Assembly: GCA_902728285.1 (NCBI GenBank)
Contig: CACVBU010001154.1
Coordinates: 1,245,538 to 1,309,537, forward strand
Source: Clytia hemisphaerica
Taxonomy: Eukaryota > Cnidaria > Hydrozoa > Leptothecata > Clytiidae
Reading direction: 5' to 3'
DNA length: 64,000 bases
In this document: positions 22,251 to 32,837 of the stretch, one piece after another
Numbering within the stretch: position 1 is the stretch's first letter
Layout: each line of letters begins with the position of its first letter
The notes under the pieces: generated by a model
Database searches by the model: none
Seen by the model: the letters and a program-made list of their open reading frames with translations, nothing else
Told to the model about the DNA's origin: nothing
Made by a program: the position numbers and the translations under genes

Positions 22251-23495
22251 AGGGGACATCATTCGTTGAGGATACTGGTATTGTAGTGGTATTTCCTTCC
22301 TCACTTGTTTGTCCATCAGTGTGGATATTTTCTGATCGATCTCCAGCATTAAGTCTTTTTTGAATTTTTGAAAAATAGCTAAAAAATCCATTTCTTTGTT
22401 TGTATTCTGGTTATTCCTTTGATGGGTTTCTTGAGATCCATACTCCCTGTTGTCATGCTGATAGTGTTGTTCCTTAAAATCATTTTGGTACTGATTTTCT
22501 TTGACATCCCATTTGTTTTGATATTCTCTCTCTCTCTGTGGGTAGGTTTCGGCATTTCTTTTTGTTCCTTTTACATGTGTTAGCTGACACATATTATTGA
22601 AACATTCTCCTTTCCTCAGTGAATCAAAGCACATTTTTGGGTGAAAAAAGAGACAGTTTCTACCTTTTTGACAGCCAACTCTGGCTCTGGTTCCGTGCTT
22701 CATGAATTTTCGACATGCTTTTGGATGGTCGAACTTGCAGTTTCTTCCCTTTATTCCGTACTTGCATTTTCCTTTTACATAGTGCGCACAGGTTTTGGAT
22801 ATCTGTCGATTTTGGTCCGTCAAATTGTCACTTATTTTCTCAATTGTCTCATTTGACTCTGAGTTGTCTTTATCACTCAGGATTGGATCACTCATATTGT
22901 CATCCTCATCTTGTTTGCCTGCCATTGGTATTGGCTTGACAAGGTTATTAAGGTCTCTCTGTCTTTTGTTTTTCTTCTTTCCTGCTTCGCTCTTTGGGAG
23001 GTTCTCATTAGCACAGTGATCACAAAGGTAGTAGAGGTTTTTGATGTTATGTGGATTAATGATAGACAAGAGACTATCACTGTCCATATTTGGGTCAACA
23101 GCACCGAGTTGAAGAAGAAAACATTGCCTATGAACATCCTGTCCACACATGACGCATTGAAGAAGGGGATTATCCTCCAACCTTACACAATAAGATTCAT
23201 TACAGATGGCGCATCTCTCTGGAAGCAAGTTCTGGATCCTACATATAAGGTTATGTATGTTTGAAGGTTTCAGATAGTCTTTTTGCTCAGGTACTTGTAG
23301 AAAAGACAAGGTATCTTCTAAAATAGATTTGGTAAATCCGTTGAAATCCTTCCTCAAACGATCAAGGTCCTTTCCATATTGGTAGGTTTTGATACATCTC
23401 TTGATGTCGTCGGTAGGAGCTAGTAGGCAGAGCTCACCAATTACTGAGTTAACATCTTCTTGTTTGGAAGTTTTGTTGCACTCATTATTTGCCAT
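22200..23495 (-). CDS. LINE ORF1: PHD-like finger plus CCCH zinc fingers
   Basis: The protein has 431 residues. A Cys/His cluster at about residues 93-165 (CAICNESYC, CVMCGQDVHRQC, LCDHCANEN) has the C4HC3 spacing of a PHD finger. A basic segment GKKKNKRQRD follows, then three Cys/His fingers near residues 236-315 (CAHYVKGKCKYG..CKFDH, CRKFMKHG..CLFFH, CFDSLRKGEC..CQLTH), and a Gln/Asn-rich tail. Some CR1-group ORF1 proteins carry PHD fingers (established); CCCH fingers suggest RNA binding to package LINE RNA (inference). The ATG at 23495 follows an untranslated leader. No stop or frameshift is seen. Confidence 0.8.
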   Translation of the reverse strand: MANNECNKTSKQEDVNSVIGELCLLAPTDDIKRCIKTYQYGKDLDRLRKDFNGFTKSILEDTLSFLQVPEQKDYLKPSNIHNLICRIQNLLPERCAICNESYCVRLEDNPLLQCVMCGQDVHRQCFLLQLGAVDPNMDSDSLLSIINPHNIKNLYYLCDHCANENLPKSEAGKKKNKRQRDLNNLVKPIPMAGKQDEDDNMSDPILSDKDNSESNETIEKISDNLTDQNRQISKTCAHYVKGKCKYGIKGRNCKFDHPKACRKFMKHGTRARVGCQKGRNCLFFHPKMCFDSLRKGECFNNMCQLTHVKGTKRNAETYPQREREYQNKWDVKENQYQNDFKEQHYQHDNREYGSQETHQRNNQNTNKEMDFLAIFQKFKKDLMLEIDQKISTLMDKQVRKEIPLQYQYPQRMMSPQNTNWGINPSMINPSR

Positions 23496-24091
23496 CCCAG
23501 ACTTAGAAGATCAAACAAGACTGAGGGAGGGGTGTATCCGAAGAATGCTCGCACAACGTGTAGATCAAGATGATGCAGATAAAATAAAGGATTGGTACCT
23601 GCTCAGCTACGCATGGGAACCCAGGTGTTCTCTTGTCATGCGTAGCTGTTCCAGGGTCAAAAGCTGTGAAATCAATCCTTCTTGTCAAATGGTACAGTAC
23701 TTCCACAATGACAAACCAGTTTTTCCACTTCTTGTTTTATTTTCTGTTTCTCTTTTTTATTTTCACTAAAAAAGAGAGGCTTCTCCCACGACACAGGTTC
23801 AGCCTTATTCACTAATTCTTAATGGAGTGAATTTTTTTATCTGTCGTTTATGAGTTCGAATTATAGAAAGATTCGAATAAGAGTGTGCAATAAGAGTGTA
23901 TTGTATTAAGAATGAGCTCGATAGCAATACACAGGAAAAAATTTTCGAGTTCCAAGGTTGGAAATTTCAAGTTTTCTTAGTTGGAAAAAAGATAAAATCC
24001 AATGGAAAATCCAACCTGAAAATGTGAGACATTGTCCAATGTTGGAAATGTTGCATTTTCCATGGCTTGGAATTTTCGAACGGTTGAAAAA

Positions 24092-24440
24092 AGCCAAAAT
24101 CCAAATTAACAAGGTTGGAATTTTTTAAAATTCAGTTGGAAAAAAGCCAAAATCCAAGCTTAAACAAGGTTGGAATTTTTTAAAATTCAGCTGGAATAAA
24201 GCCAAAATCCAAGCTTAAACAAGGTTGGAATTTTTTCGAAAATTCAGTTGGAAAAAAGCCAAAATCCAAGCTTAAAGAAGGTTGGAACTTTCCAAAATCG
24301 AGGTTGAAAAAAGCCAAAATCCAACTTTAACAAGGTTGGAATTTTTTAAAATTCAGTTGGAAAAAAGCCAAAATCCAAGCTAAACAAGGTTGGGAATTTC
24401 GAAAATTCAGGTTGAAAAAAGCCAAAATCCCAAAAGTGAT
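24092..24440. repeat. 55-bp tandem repeat, about 7 units
   Basis: 'gccaaaatcc' recurs at 24092, 24146, 24201, 24259, 24313, 24367 and 24421. Units contain aaggttggaatttttt and ttcagttgg. Confidence 0.9.
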
Positions 24441-24479
24441 GGCAGAGATGTGGAAAACAGATCTTAAACAAGGTTTTGT

Positions 24480-24975
24480 TTTTGTGAACAGTCACTCGCT
24501 CCTAGGCTCGATGGCTCCCGGTCAATCTCTCGTTATTGTTCACACCACAGATATCTAAGCCCGAAGGGCTAGATTTGCAGCTTTAAGCTTTCTCCAGCAA
24601 AAAAAAGTGAAGCTAAAATTTGACTTTTTAAATTTCGTGCCGATGGATAGGATCTAGCATTTTGATTGTTTTCGGAGCGCGATATCAAAAAAATTAGGTG
24701 GCAAACGCTATTTCACATCTCTCAAACCGGTGAAATTGCATATTTTAGTCACGTGACTCTGGTAGGAAATCCTTCCAAAGATGAGCTTCACTTTTTGAAC
24801 AAAGCTGCAAATCTAGCCCTTCGGGCTTTACAGATATCTGTGGTTCACACAGCTCAGCAGGGCACTATTTGAAGCTATGACACAAGTACCCTATTTGCTT
24901 CACTGTGCGAACTCACTGCGATTGACCGAGGCTGCTCCGAAGGGACGCCTCATCTGACGGAAACTTACAGCTTGA
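24480..24975. mobile_element. Palindromic element nested in the composite element
   Basis: Arms pair 'cacagatatctaagcccgaagggctagatttgcagct' (about 24545-24582) with its inverse at about 24803-24843, and 'gaacagtcactcgctcc..cggtcaatc' with 'gattgaccgaggctgctccgaaggg' farther out. Its right half resembles the dispersed repeat at 9350-9480 and 42228-42362. Confidence 0.6.
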
Positions 24976-25089
24976 CTGCTCACATTATAGCCTAATATCT
25001 AGGTTAGCTATACATCAAAACAGTTTTGAGCGAAAAATCGCTTGTGGTTTTCCCACGGACATGCGCAGAAAATGGTTAGAAAAACGTAA

Positions 25090-26400
25090 TTTCCACATGG
25101 ATTTTTAACGTTTTCCAAACTGTTTGGAGAAACACAAATTTCCAACCCAAAAAGTCTAGTTTTCCAATCGAAAGAGTTTCAATTTCATAAAAATGTAATT
25201 TCCACATGGATTTTTAACGTTTTCCAAACTGTTTGGAGAAACACAAATTTCCAACCCAAAAAGTCTAGTTTTCCAATCGAAAGAGTTTCAATTTCATAAA
25301 AATGTAATTTCCACATGGATTTTTAACGTTTTCCAATCTGTTTGGAGAAACACAAATTTCCAACCCAAAAAGTCTAGTTTTCCAATCGAAAGAGTTTCAA
25401 TTTCATAAAAATGTAATTTCCACATGGATTTTTAACGTTTTCCAATCTGTTTGGAGAAACACAAATTTCCAACCCAAAAAGTCTAGTTTTCCAATCGGAA
25501 GAGTTTCAATTTCACAAAAATGTAATTTCCACATGGATTTTTAACGTTTTTCAAACTGTTTGGAGAAACACAAATTTCCAACCCAAAAGGTCTAGTTTTC
25601 CAAGAAAAAGTCTCCATTTCACAAAAGTGTAACTTCCACATGGATTTTTAACGTTTTCCAAACTGTTTGGAGAAACACAAATTTCCAACCCAAAAGGTCT
25701 AGTTTTTCAATCGAAAGAGTTTCAATTTCACAAAAATGTAATTTCCACATGGATTTTTAACGTTTTTCAAACTGTTTGGAGAAACACAAATTTCCAACCC
25801 AAAAAGTCTAGTTTTCCAAGAAAAAGTCTCCATTTCACAAAAGTGTAATTTCCACATGGATTTTTAACGTTTTCCAAACTGTTTGGAGAAACAAAAATTT
25901 CCAACCCCAAAAGTCTATTTTTGCAAGGAGGAGTCTCAATTAAAAAAAAAATCCAACATCCACATGGATTTTTAACGTTTTCCAAACTGTTTGGAGAAAC
26001 ACAAATATCCAACCCAAAAGGACTATTTTTCCAAGGAGGAGTCTCAATTTCACAAAAATGTAATATTCACATGGATTTTTAACGTTTTCCAAACTGTTTG
26101 GGAGAAACACAAATATCCAACCCAAAAGGACTAGTTTTCCAAGGAGGAGTCTCCATTTCACAAAAATGTAATATTCACATGGATTTTTAACGTTTTCCAA
26201 ACTGTTTGGAGAAACACAAATTTCCAACCCAAAAGGTCTAGTTTTCCAAGGAGGAGTCTCAATTTCACAAAAATGTAACATCCACATGGATTTTTAACGT
26301 TTTCCAAACTGCTTGAGAGAAACACAAATTTTCAACCCAAAAAGTCTAGTTTTTCAACCCTAGGTATCAAATTTACAAAAATATGTATTTTCCCATCGAT
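25090..26400. repeat. 109-bp satellite array, about 12 units
   Basis: 'acatggatttttaacg' recurs near 25095, 25204, 25313, 25422 and onward every 105-109 bp to about 26290. The first units are almost identical and the later ones diverge. Open frames on the minus strand here come from the repeat and have no gene-like features. Confidence 0.9.
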
Positions 26401-26751
26401 TTTTGACCTTTTTTCTCAATTCCTAAACTGTTTGGAAAATAAAAATTCCCCACCCAAAAAGTCATGTTTTCCAACCAGCCTTGGAAAATTGTCACTTCTA
26501 CATTGGTTTTTTTTCACTTGATTTTTCAAGCGCATTGGTACATTCTACAAAACCTATGGGTAATTTACGTTTTCCAAATCAGCTTAAAGTAATCGCTCAA
26601 ATTTCCAACTTCAATTATAAAACCAAAATTTCCAACCCAAAAATATCGAATTTCCAACCTTGGAAATCGAAAATTTTTTTCCTGTGATATGTGATCCTCG
26701 CGGTATCTTAAAACTACTTTTGAAAATGTATACCGTTGTAATTTTGAAATA

Positions 26752-26923
26752 CAGTCAACTCTCTCTAATTCGAACCTCCATTATTCAAATCTTTCTCTAA
26801 TTCGAACTAAAATATTGGTCCCCTCAGCTGAAAGGTCGTTAAACAACTTTCTGTAATTCGAATCTTTCTCTAATTCAAAGAAATTTTTGGTCTCTTGAAG
26901 ATCGAATTAGAGAGAGTCAACTG
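26752..26923. mobile_element. pogo/Tigger-like MITE, TA-flanked
   Basis: ta-cagtcaactctctctaattcgaac...gaattagagagagtcaactg-ta, 172 bp, with several internal 'ctctaattcgaa' copies. Confidence 0.75.
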
Positions 26924-27449
26924 TACCTTTTAATGTTGATGATATGAAAAACGCTTTTATCTTCTAATTATAAGAATTTGAATGGCAATATGGGCTGGAG
27001 TCAAGTAAAAATCAGATTCGATTAATAGAAGGTCGAATAAGCGAGAGTATATTGTAGTTTCACACACGAGATCACATTGGGAAATCAGAAGTTCGAATCG
27101 TTTTACTTTCATAATTTAGCATAATTTAGCTTAATTTAACTTAATGTTTTTATGTGTTATAAATCGAATTCAGATGTACTGTAAACCAAGTTGCACACAA
27201 ATTTTTTTTGTAATAAAATAAAATTTGCCGAGACGACCCTAATATTTTTAGAAAATAATAAGCGATTTAAAAAGGTTTTAAAATGTAGATATGCTGTAAA
27301 CTTCTTAGTGCTTTTATACCGGGGTACAAATTTTACGACCCTTAGCGGGACTAATTTGAATTTAGACCAAATTTCGATCTTTCTCTCCCCGATTAAATCA
27401 AAGGTATAAAGAACTCAAGGTATAAAGAAGATAGCTAGGTAGAAGTTAA

Positions 27450-28076
27450 ATGTAATAGGGTAGAGCCGTAGGCTAGAGTTAAATCTCCTATAAGTAGGAT
27501 TTGAAGCCATTTATTTCCTACATAAGTGGCACGACCCTTGTGGTTTTCATTAAGAACGCTGGATTGGAAATAACATTTCCCATCAAAATTAAAAACAAAG
27601 AAATTGCTAGATTCAATCCGTCATCTTTTTTGTCCGTTTTACCACCCTAAAAACGTCCCAGTCTTTTTTTCGACAAGACAATAGAAAAAAGTGTAAAAAA
27701 GGATCGGGTCGAGTTTAGGATGGTAAATTAAACAATAAAGCGGCACGCGCCTGACCGTGCGACTACTCTTAGGTGCCAAATAAACGGGGGGGTTGGAAAA
27801 TTTTTGAAATTTCAATAAACGGGGGGGACCTAATTGCCAGGGGGGTTGGAAATTGTACTTATGAAAACCCCAAAATAAGGTAAATATAGGCTAAAATCAG
27901 GCTTTTTGGAGCAAAATAAGGGGACTTCTTTTAGCCAACTGAAAATATTCTTTAAAATTAATAAACGGGGGGGGGGGGGGGTCCTAATAAGGTCCGGGGG
28001 GGTTGGAAAATTTTCGAAAAATTAACAAGCGGGGGGGACCGTTTATTTGGCACCTAAGAGTAGGGTCGAAAAGGTG
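27450..28076. mobile_element. Partial CACCTTTTCGACC MITE, split by another element, beside a diverged foldback
   Basis: From about 27628 to 27765, and again at 28061-28076 (tagggtcgaaaaggtg-ta), the sequence matches the intact MITE at 32642-32837 read in reverse. The far end is replaced by foldback-like sequence (27450-27627) resembling 39600-39740. Confidence 0.6.
27766..28060. mobile_element. CTCTTAGGTGCCAAATAAACGG MITE, TA-flanked
   Basis: Long inverted ends ctcttaggtgccaaataaacgg and ccgtttatttggcacctaagag are flanked by ta at 27764-27765 and 28061-28062. G-tracts of 7-14 bases lie inside each end. It interrupts the CACCTTTTCGACC MITE. Related copies are at 18790-19051 and 3826-4015. Confidence 0.75.
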
Positions 28077-28115
28077 TATTATTTTAGGAAGATTCAGGTA
28101 GAAGTCAAATAGTTA

Positions 28116-28567
28116 CAGTCGACTCTCGCTAATTCGAGCTCCGACGGGGAATTTTATTTGTTCGAATAATAGAAAAGTTCGAATTATAGAGAGAATTTAA
28201 GAGGGTTTCTCGCTGACAGGAACTGTGAATTTGTGAGTTCGAAATATAGAAAGATTCGAATAATATAAGTTCCAACCGGGGGGGGGGGGGTACTTAGGCA
28301 AAAATGGGTGCTGGGTATGTGCTGACGGTAAGGGTCGGTTTTTCACCTTTCAAAGTCTCTCTAAGGATCGGAAAATTAGAAAGTTTTAAATTAGTCTCTC
28401 TAAGGGTTGGAAAATTCACAATTTTTTGGAATTTTCTTGGTTTTGAGAGGAAAAAGTTGTAAAAAAGTCTCTCTAAGGGTCGGTTTTCGGAGGTCCCGTC
28501 CGGACATACCCCTCATCCGCTAACCCTAGTACCCCCCCCCGGAGTTCCAATGAGCGAGAGTCGACTG
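28116..28567. mobile_element. pogo/Tigger-like MITE split by a poly-G element
   Basis: ta-cagtcgactctcgctaattcgagc...gagcgagagtcgactg-ta. Without the insertion at 28276-28542 and its duplicated 8 bases the element is about 177 bp, like its relatives. Confidence 0.75.
28276..28542. mobile_element. Poly-G/poly-C hAT-like MITE, 8-bp TSD agttccaa
   Basis: It starts ccgggggggggggg and ends cccccccccgg, with agttccaa at 28268-28275 and 28543-28550 exactly. The interior has three 'ctctctaagg(a/g)t(c/t)gg' repeats and 'ggacatacccc'. The perfect TSD and the intact outer MITE make the boundaries certain. Confidence 0.8.
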
Positions 28568-29624
28568 TAAAAGCATTTTCTAGAAACCTAGATATTACTT
28601 AATAATATATTATTTCGTAGTGAAATAGTTATTAGCATGTTTTAGAAACCTAGGTCGTCGTGAAGTGGTTCTTAGCATGAAAACAGCGTGAAGTGCGAGA
28701 CAAAATGACTCAACGGTTTTCAAGTACATCGCCTCCAGAAACAGCATGAAATTAGCTTCTACCTACGTGAACTAATGCAAACAGTTATACTACTCTCAAA
28801 TCAATTTTACGGACATTTCACGCAAATTTGTAGGTGGGAAGGGAATCCTTATACGCCTTAAAAATATAAATGAAGCTGTCTAGACCCTTTTCTTGATATT
28901 TGAATATGTTATTTTGATAAATTAATGTTAGAGCGATTTTTATAACGTTTTTTGAAATTATTTTGCAATTATGCACGACGCGCTCGCAACGCAAGATAAA
29001 CTGTATTGTAGCCACCTGTAAAACCTCATAAGTGTAACCTTAACTTTATAAAATGACAAAATCCGAGAAGATCCCTAAATAAGATAAATTTGGGAAAAGT
29101 TCCAAAAACGGTCCAAAAGCTCCAAAATTACATGTTTTTTATAAGCAAGTATACCGGTATGCCCCTTAGTCAGGCTCGTGTATGCTTAAGTTCTCAAAGC
29201 ATCCAGGCATAGATTATGTTTATTATATGCTTATGAATCATGCTTATAATTCACCCGAGCCAAGTTTTAATAAAATTTTAGAAATTTTGTAAAAATTTGT
29301 TCAGATTTGGGAGCAGTGATAGCCGTGGAATGTCTTTTTTTTACTTGACCTCAACCAAACCATTTTAAACTGATAAAAAATGACAACTTGAAAAATATTT
29401 CAGGCTGACACATAATGCTTATATGTTATGCTTAGGAATTCTACAAATCTGAGCCTTCATATGCTTATAAAAAAAAACATATATCGGCTTTTTTCTTCAA
29501 TTTTCATTTCGTCAAAAATTTCATAAATGATTTTCAAAAACTGAGCGAGATCTACCCGTAAGTGCCCAACGGGACATCGCCAGTAAGTATTTTCTACAAT
29601 TTTTATGACGTGATTACATCATAG
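28568..29624. other. Gene-free AT-rich stretch
   Basis: No convincing coding sequence. It contains scattered 'gcttataatt' and 'atgcttatg' repeats (29150-29480) that may be an old TIR element. Confidence 0.4.
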
Positions 29625-29625
29625 T

Positions 29626-30339
29626 ATAAGAAAGCCGCGGCTGGAATGATAACATCTGATATTCAGTTGTTCGATCTCTGTCGTATTTGATGACTATTTG
29701 TTGATCAAGAAATCAGTAATGTACCATCTTTAATGGTAAATTTTATTGGTTTTTCGTTACTAGTACTTACTTCTCAGTGCGTTTTAGACATTAATGATAT
29801 GCCCTTGATAACACACTTGCATTATAGAATCATTGTGCAGGAAAGATCAACAATAAGAAATTTAAACAAGCACAAGATGGCTGGGCTGAAAGAACTCAAA
29901 AATTAATGAAGTGCCTCGAAATGCCTTCACAATATTTCAGTGAAATCTTTTTAGAAATCAATGAAATAGTACATCAAGATAATTCTGTGAAAAATTCAAG
30001 CCAGCTCCTTCAAAATTTATCATTCAAACTGACAGGAAAGTTGTTATCTTGAATATAGTTCTTATAATTTTAATTTTGGCGAAAAACTATCGTTTCCACA
30101 AAATAACCCAAAAATATGTCCAAAATTAGTTCAAATGTTCTATTGGGTACAGATTCAAAGATATCTAGCAATAAAAAAACTTTTTGTGAAGATAAATAAG
30201 AAAGAAATTTCAAAAACTATCTACCAATAATAAACTGACAATCGATCTTGATGTTCTTATAAAGCTCGGAGACAGAGATAGAACAGCAATTAACTGAAAA
30301 AAACAATCCGGTACATATTCCAGCCGCGGCTTTCTTATA
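29626..30339. mobile_element. TIR element (TAAGAAAGCCGCGGCTGGAAT) with an exon-like ORF
   Basis: Inverted ends taagaaagccgcggctggaat and attccagccgcggctttctta are about 21 bp and perfect. The 714-bp element contains a splice-acceptor-like 'tagaatcattgtgcag' followed by an open frame at 29841-30051. Confidence 0.65.
29841..30051 (+). CDS. Exon-like open frame of about 69 codons, function unknown
   Basis: After an AG acceptor at 29839-29840 the frame reads GKINNKKFKQAQDGWAERTQ, then KCLEMPSQYFSEIFLEINEI, ending KLTGKLLS before TGA. Composition and lack of low complexity look protein-like and helical, but I do not recognise a family. Being enclosed by TIRs it could be part of a transposase or a captured host exon. 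No upstream exon was found. Confidence 0.3.
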
Positions 30340-30675
30340 CTTTAATCGGATTAATTTTCGCGAGATTAAATTTCGCGATTTCGCAAATTTTTCCCATTTT
30401 CGCGAAATTAAAACTCGCGAACACGCGTGAGATTCCTGATTCGCGAAATTAAATCCACCACAAAACTTTTAAAATTGTATTTTTGGCGAAGGAACTAGTT
30501 CCAAGTCTCCATTTATGGCAAAAAATGGCTATTTTCAGCTGTTTTCTGGCTTATTCGCAAAATTAAATCCACGCGAAATATTTCAAAACTCTGACTCGCG
30601 AAATTAAATCCAAAAAAATTCGCGATTTTTTTAGCTCGCGAAATTTAATCTCGCGAAATTTAATCCGGTTAAAGT
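30340..30675. mobile_element. Foldback element rich in TTTCGCGAAATTAAA
   Basis: Left end ctttaatcggattaattttcgcgagattaaatttcgcg and its inverse at 30630-30674. The interior has further copies of tcgcgaaattaaatcc. It directly abuts the right TIR of 29626-30339. Confidence 0.7.
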
Positions 30676-31397
30676 ACTATGATTACATGATGGTATTTCG
30701 GCCGGTGCATATCTAAGTAATGCAATGAACTAATTCATACAAAGAGATTCTTCCCGAAACGAGGTTCTGAATCCGGGTTTCTCGGGCATTTTTTGCGCTG
30801 TGAACGTGGTAGACACTCTAATTTCACAAAAATTAGTGTCCTTCAGATAATGATATGTAATATGGTTACACAACCAAAGATTGCAAAGTTTAGAAAAGTA
30901 AGCGATTTCGCATACCTATCCAATTACTTGCTTGACATAATAAATGATATATTTAGAAAATTAAAATTAATTCTCGTTCAAGCCGAGATAAATATCCAAC
31001 TCGAATTAATTCAAGATTCGATAGATACATGCTGAGGGCCTGACTATTATTTTATGTAAGGTCGCCCACATTTCATATTTGTAGATCCGATTCAAATTGG
31101 TTTGTGCGTTGGATTATCAAATTTTGAATTCTAAACAAAGTGCAACAACAGTGAATTGAAATCATTGTCATTATTAGGGCTCAGCTTATATGAAACTTGT
31201 ATGCATTTTAAGGTATTGAAAAACACAGTATGTCTGAGACATGATAATGATGTTAACGAAACTCTTTAAAAAAGGGAATGAAATCTCTGTGGCGGAGAGT
31301 TTGTATCTCACTTTTGAGATAAGGAAGAATGTTAAAAGCTCTCCACCAAGGAGACTGAGCCCCTGTCTGAAAAACGTATCCCCTTTGTAAGAGCAAA
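30676..31397. other. Gene-free stretch
   Basis: Short open frames only, without recognisable domains. No clear repeat structure. Confidence 0.4.
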
Positions 31398-31622
31398 ATA
31401 TATAAGAACAATAGGCTTCGATGTCCAAAATATCAAGAACAAGTTAAGGACCTTTTACGGCTTTGCGGGCTCTGAAACACCGGATTTCTTAAGAAAATGG
31501 ACAAAATTGCTCTGAAAATGGTGAAAATAAGAACATGTTAAGAACATTTTTAGGCTTAAAACTCAAAAAGATAAGACTATCCGAAGGCTTCAAAAACTTT
31601 GGATGTTCTTATAAAAAACGTG
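31398..31622. mobile_element. CACG...CGTG-family MITE copy
   Basis: Contains 'ataggcttcgatgtccaa', 'gaacatgttaagaacattttta' and the right end 'gttcttataaaaaacgtg'-ta. Confidence 0.6.
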
Positions 31623-32194
31623 TATTTTGAATAGAGAGGCATTTTGTGAGGGCGTTCTTTGACTTATACACATAAAGTATTGCAAGAATAATTTTTACTT
31701 TCATAAAATGGGAATAAAAGTAATAATCTTTTTGAAAGTAACACACACTCAAGCCAGTTAATCTTCTCGCATAAGAAGCTGGTATGTTTAAGCTTTTCAA
31801 TATTTGTTCGTATGGTCTTGCTGTTTTTGCAAAAGTTGGAAAATAAGATTGAGATTGCACAGAAAGACAATATCAATGTGATGTTTTTGAATAACCTGAC
31901 CGTTAAGAAATTCAATACGTTATCAAAAGTTTTAATTTAGTCCAGTCAAAGAGTAGAATTTTTCTGTGGCGAGATTTAATTTGAGTGAATGATGGGTTTT
32001 TTTGTGAAACAGCACGAAAATCTTTTGAGTTAGTTCGCAAGAGTCAGTAAATTTCTTTCCCCTTGAAGCTTGCTAAATACAGAGGAAACCAGACTTTTTG
32101 AATAAGAAAATTCCAACAAAGAGAGCTAAAGATTTAATAAGGCTAATTTATCCCAGTCTCTAGATATAAGTAGTTGGGGGGGGGGCTTATTATA

Positions 32195-32635
32195 CCTTAT
32201 CGGGGGAAAAAATGTCGGGGTTTTACTTAGTCGGGTTTTTTTTTCGTCGGGGAAAAATTTCGTCACCTAGAGGCATTTTCGTCACTTTCTCCGACGAAAA
32301 TTTCAAATTCGTCACTTTTCCCCGACGAAATTTACAATTTAGTCACTTTCACCCAACTAAATTGTCCAAATGAAATTCCTTCACTAGCTCGAAAAAAGAT
32401 CTTGTAATTCAACGTTTAAAGTACTAATTTCGGTTAATAAAGGCGTAAAAAATTTAGATTTTAATTTTGGTTGGGGTTTAAAAAATCGGGTAAAGGTTTT
32501 GGTCGGGGATAAAAAAATCGGGTAAAAGTTTTGGTCGGGTGATAAAATATCGGGGGAAAAATTCGTCGGGGGAAAATTTCGTCACCCCTTCAAAATTTTC
32601 GTCACTTTCCCCCGATATTTTTTTCCCCGATAAGG
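32195..32635. mobile_element. TACCTTATCGGGG foldback MITE
   Basis: ta-ccttatcgggggaaaaaa...tttttttccccgataagg, with many internal 'cgtcactttc(t/c)cc' and 'gtcgggg' segments in both orientations. Related in style to 35402-35703. Confidence 0.7.
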
Positions 32636-32641
32636 TGAATA

Positions 32642-32837
32642 CACCTTTTCGACCGTAGTCGTGCGGTCAGACACGTGCCACTTTATTATTCAATTTACCA
32701 CCCTAAACTCGATCCAATCCTTTTTCACACTTTTTTCTATTGTCTTTAGGTGCCAAAAAATACTGGGACGGTTTTAGGGGGGTAAAACGGACAACAAAAT
32801 GCCCGCGCGGCAATTGACAGCTACGGTCGAAAAGGTG
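32642..32837. mobile_element. CACCTTTTCGACCGTAG MITE, TA-flanked
   Basis: ta-caccttttcgaccgtag...ctacggtcgaaaaggtg-ta, 196 bp, only 6 bp after the preceding MITE. A split copy is at 27628-28076. Confidence 0.75.

Larger units (their letters stand above)
19160..23820 (-). mobile_element. Nearly full-length CR1/Jockey-group LINE
   Basis: On the minus strand the order is a short 5'UTR (about 23820-23496), ORF1 (23495-22200), ORF2 endonuclease (about 22250-21229), ORF2 reverse transcriptase (21257-19218) and a short 3' tail with a 'caaggtaactcaaggtagg' imperfect repeat. ORF2 overlaps the end of ORF1 in another frame. The layout (RNA-binding ORF1, then APE endonuclease plus RT without RNase H) is that of CR1/L2/Jockey LINEs. 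Boundaries are estimated from the MITE it interrupts. Confidence 0.85.
19060..23903. mobile_element. pogo/Tigger-like MITE interrupted by a LINE
   Basis: The left end ta-cagttgactctcgctaattcgaac at 19058-19083 and the right part 'gttcgaattatagaaagattcgaataagagtg' ending near 23903 are the two halves of one 170-bp-type MITE (compare 28116-28567 and 41137-41306). The LINE (about 19160-23820) lies between 'ccctgacggaga' and 'tatctgtcgtttatgag'. Confidence 0.65.
23930..26686. mobile_element. Composite TIR element with a satellite array in each arm
   Basis: The ends are inverted: cacaggaaaaaattttcgagttccaaggttgg at the left and the complement of the same at the right (26655-26686), flanked by ata on both sides (23927-23929, 26687-26689). 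The left arm carries about seven 55-bp units with GGTTGGAA; the right arm carries about twelve 109-bp units with TTCCAACC. Between them lies another palindrome (24480-24975). No transposase is present. Confidence 0.7.

Noticed and set aside
25767-26287. Minus-strand frames with 'SPNSLENVKNPC' repeats
   Set aside because: Translation of the 109-bp satellite; no gene features.
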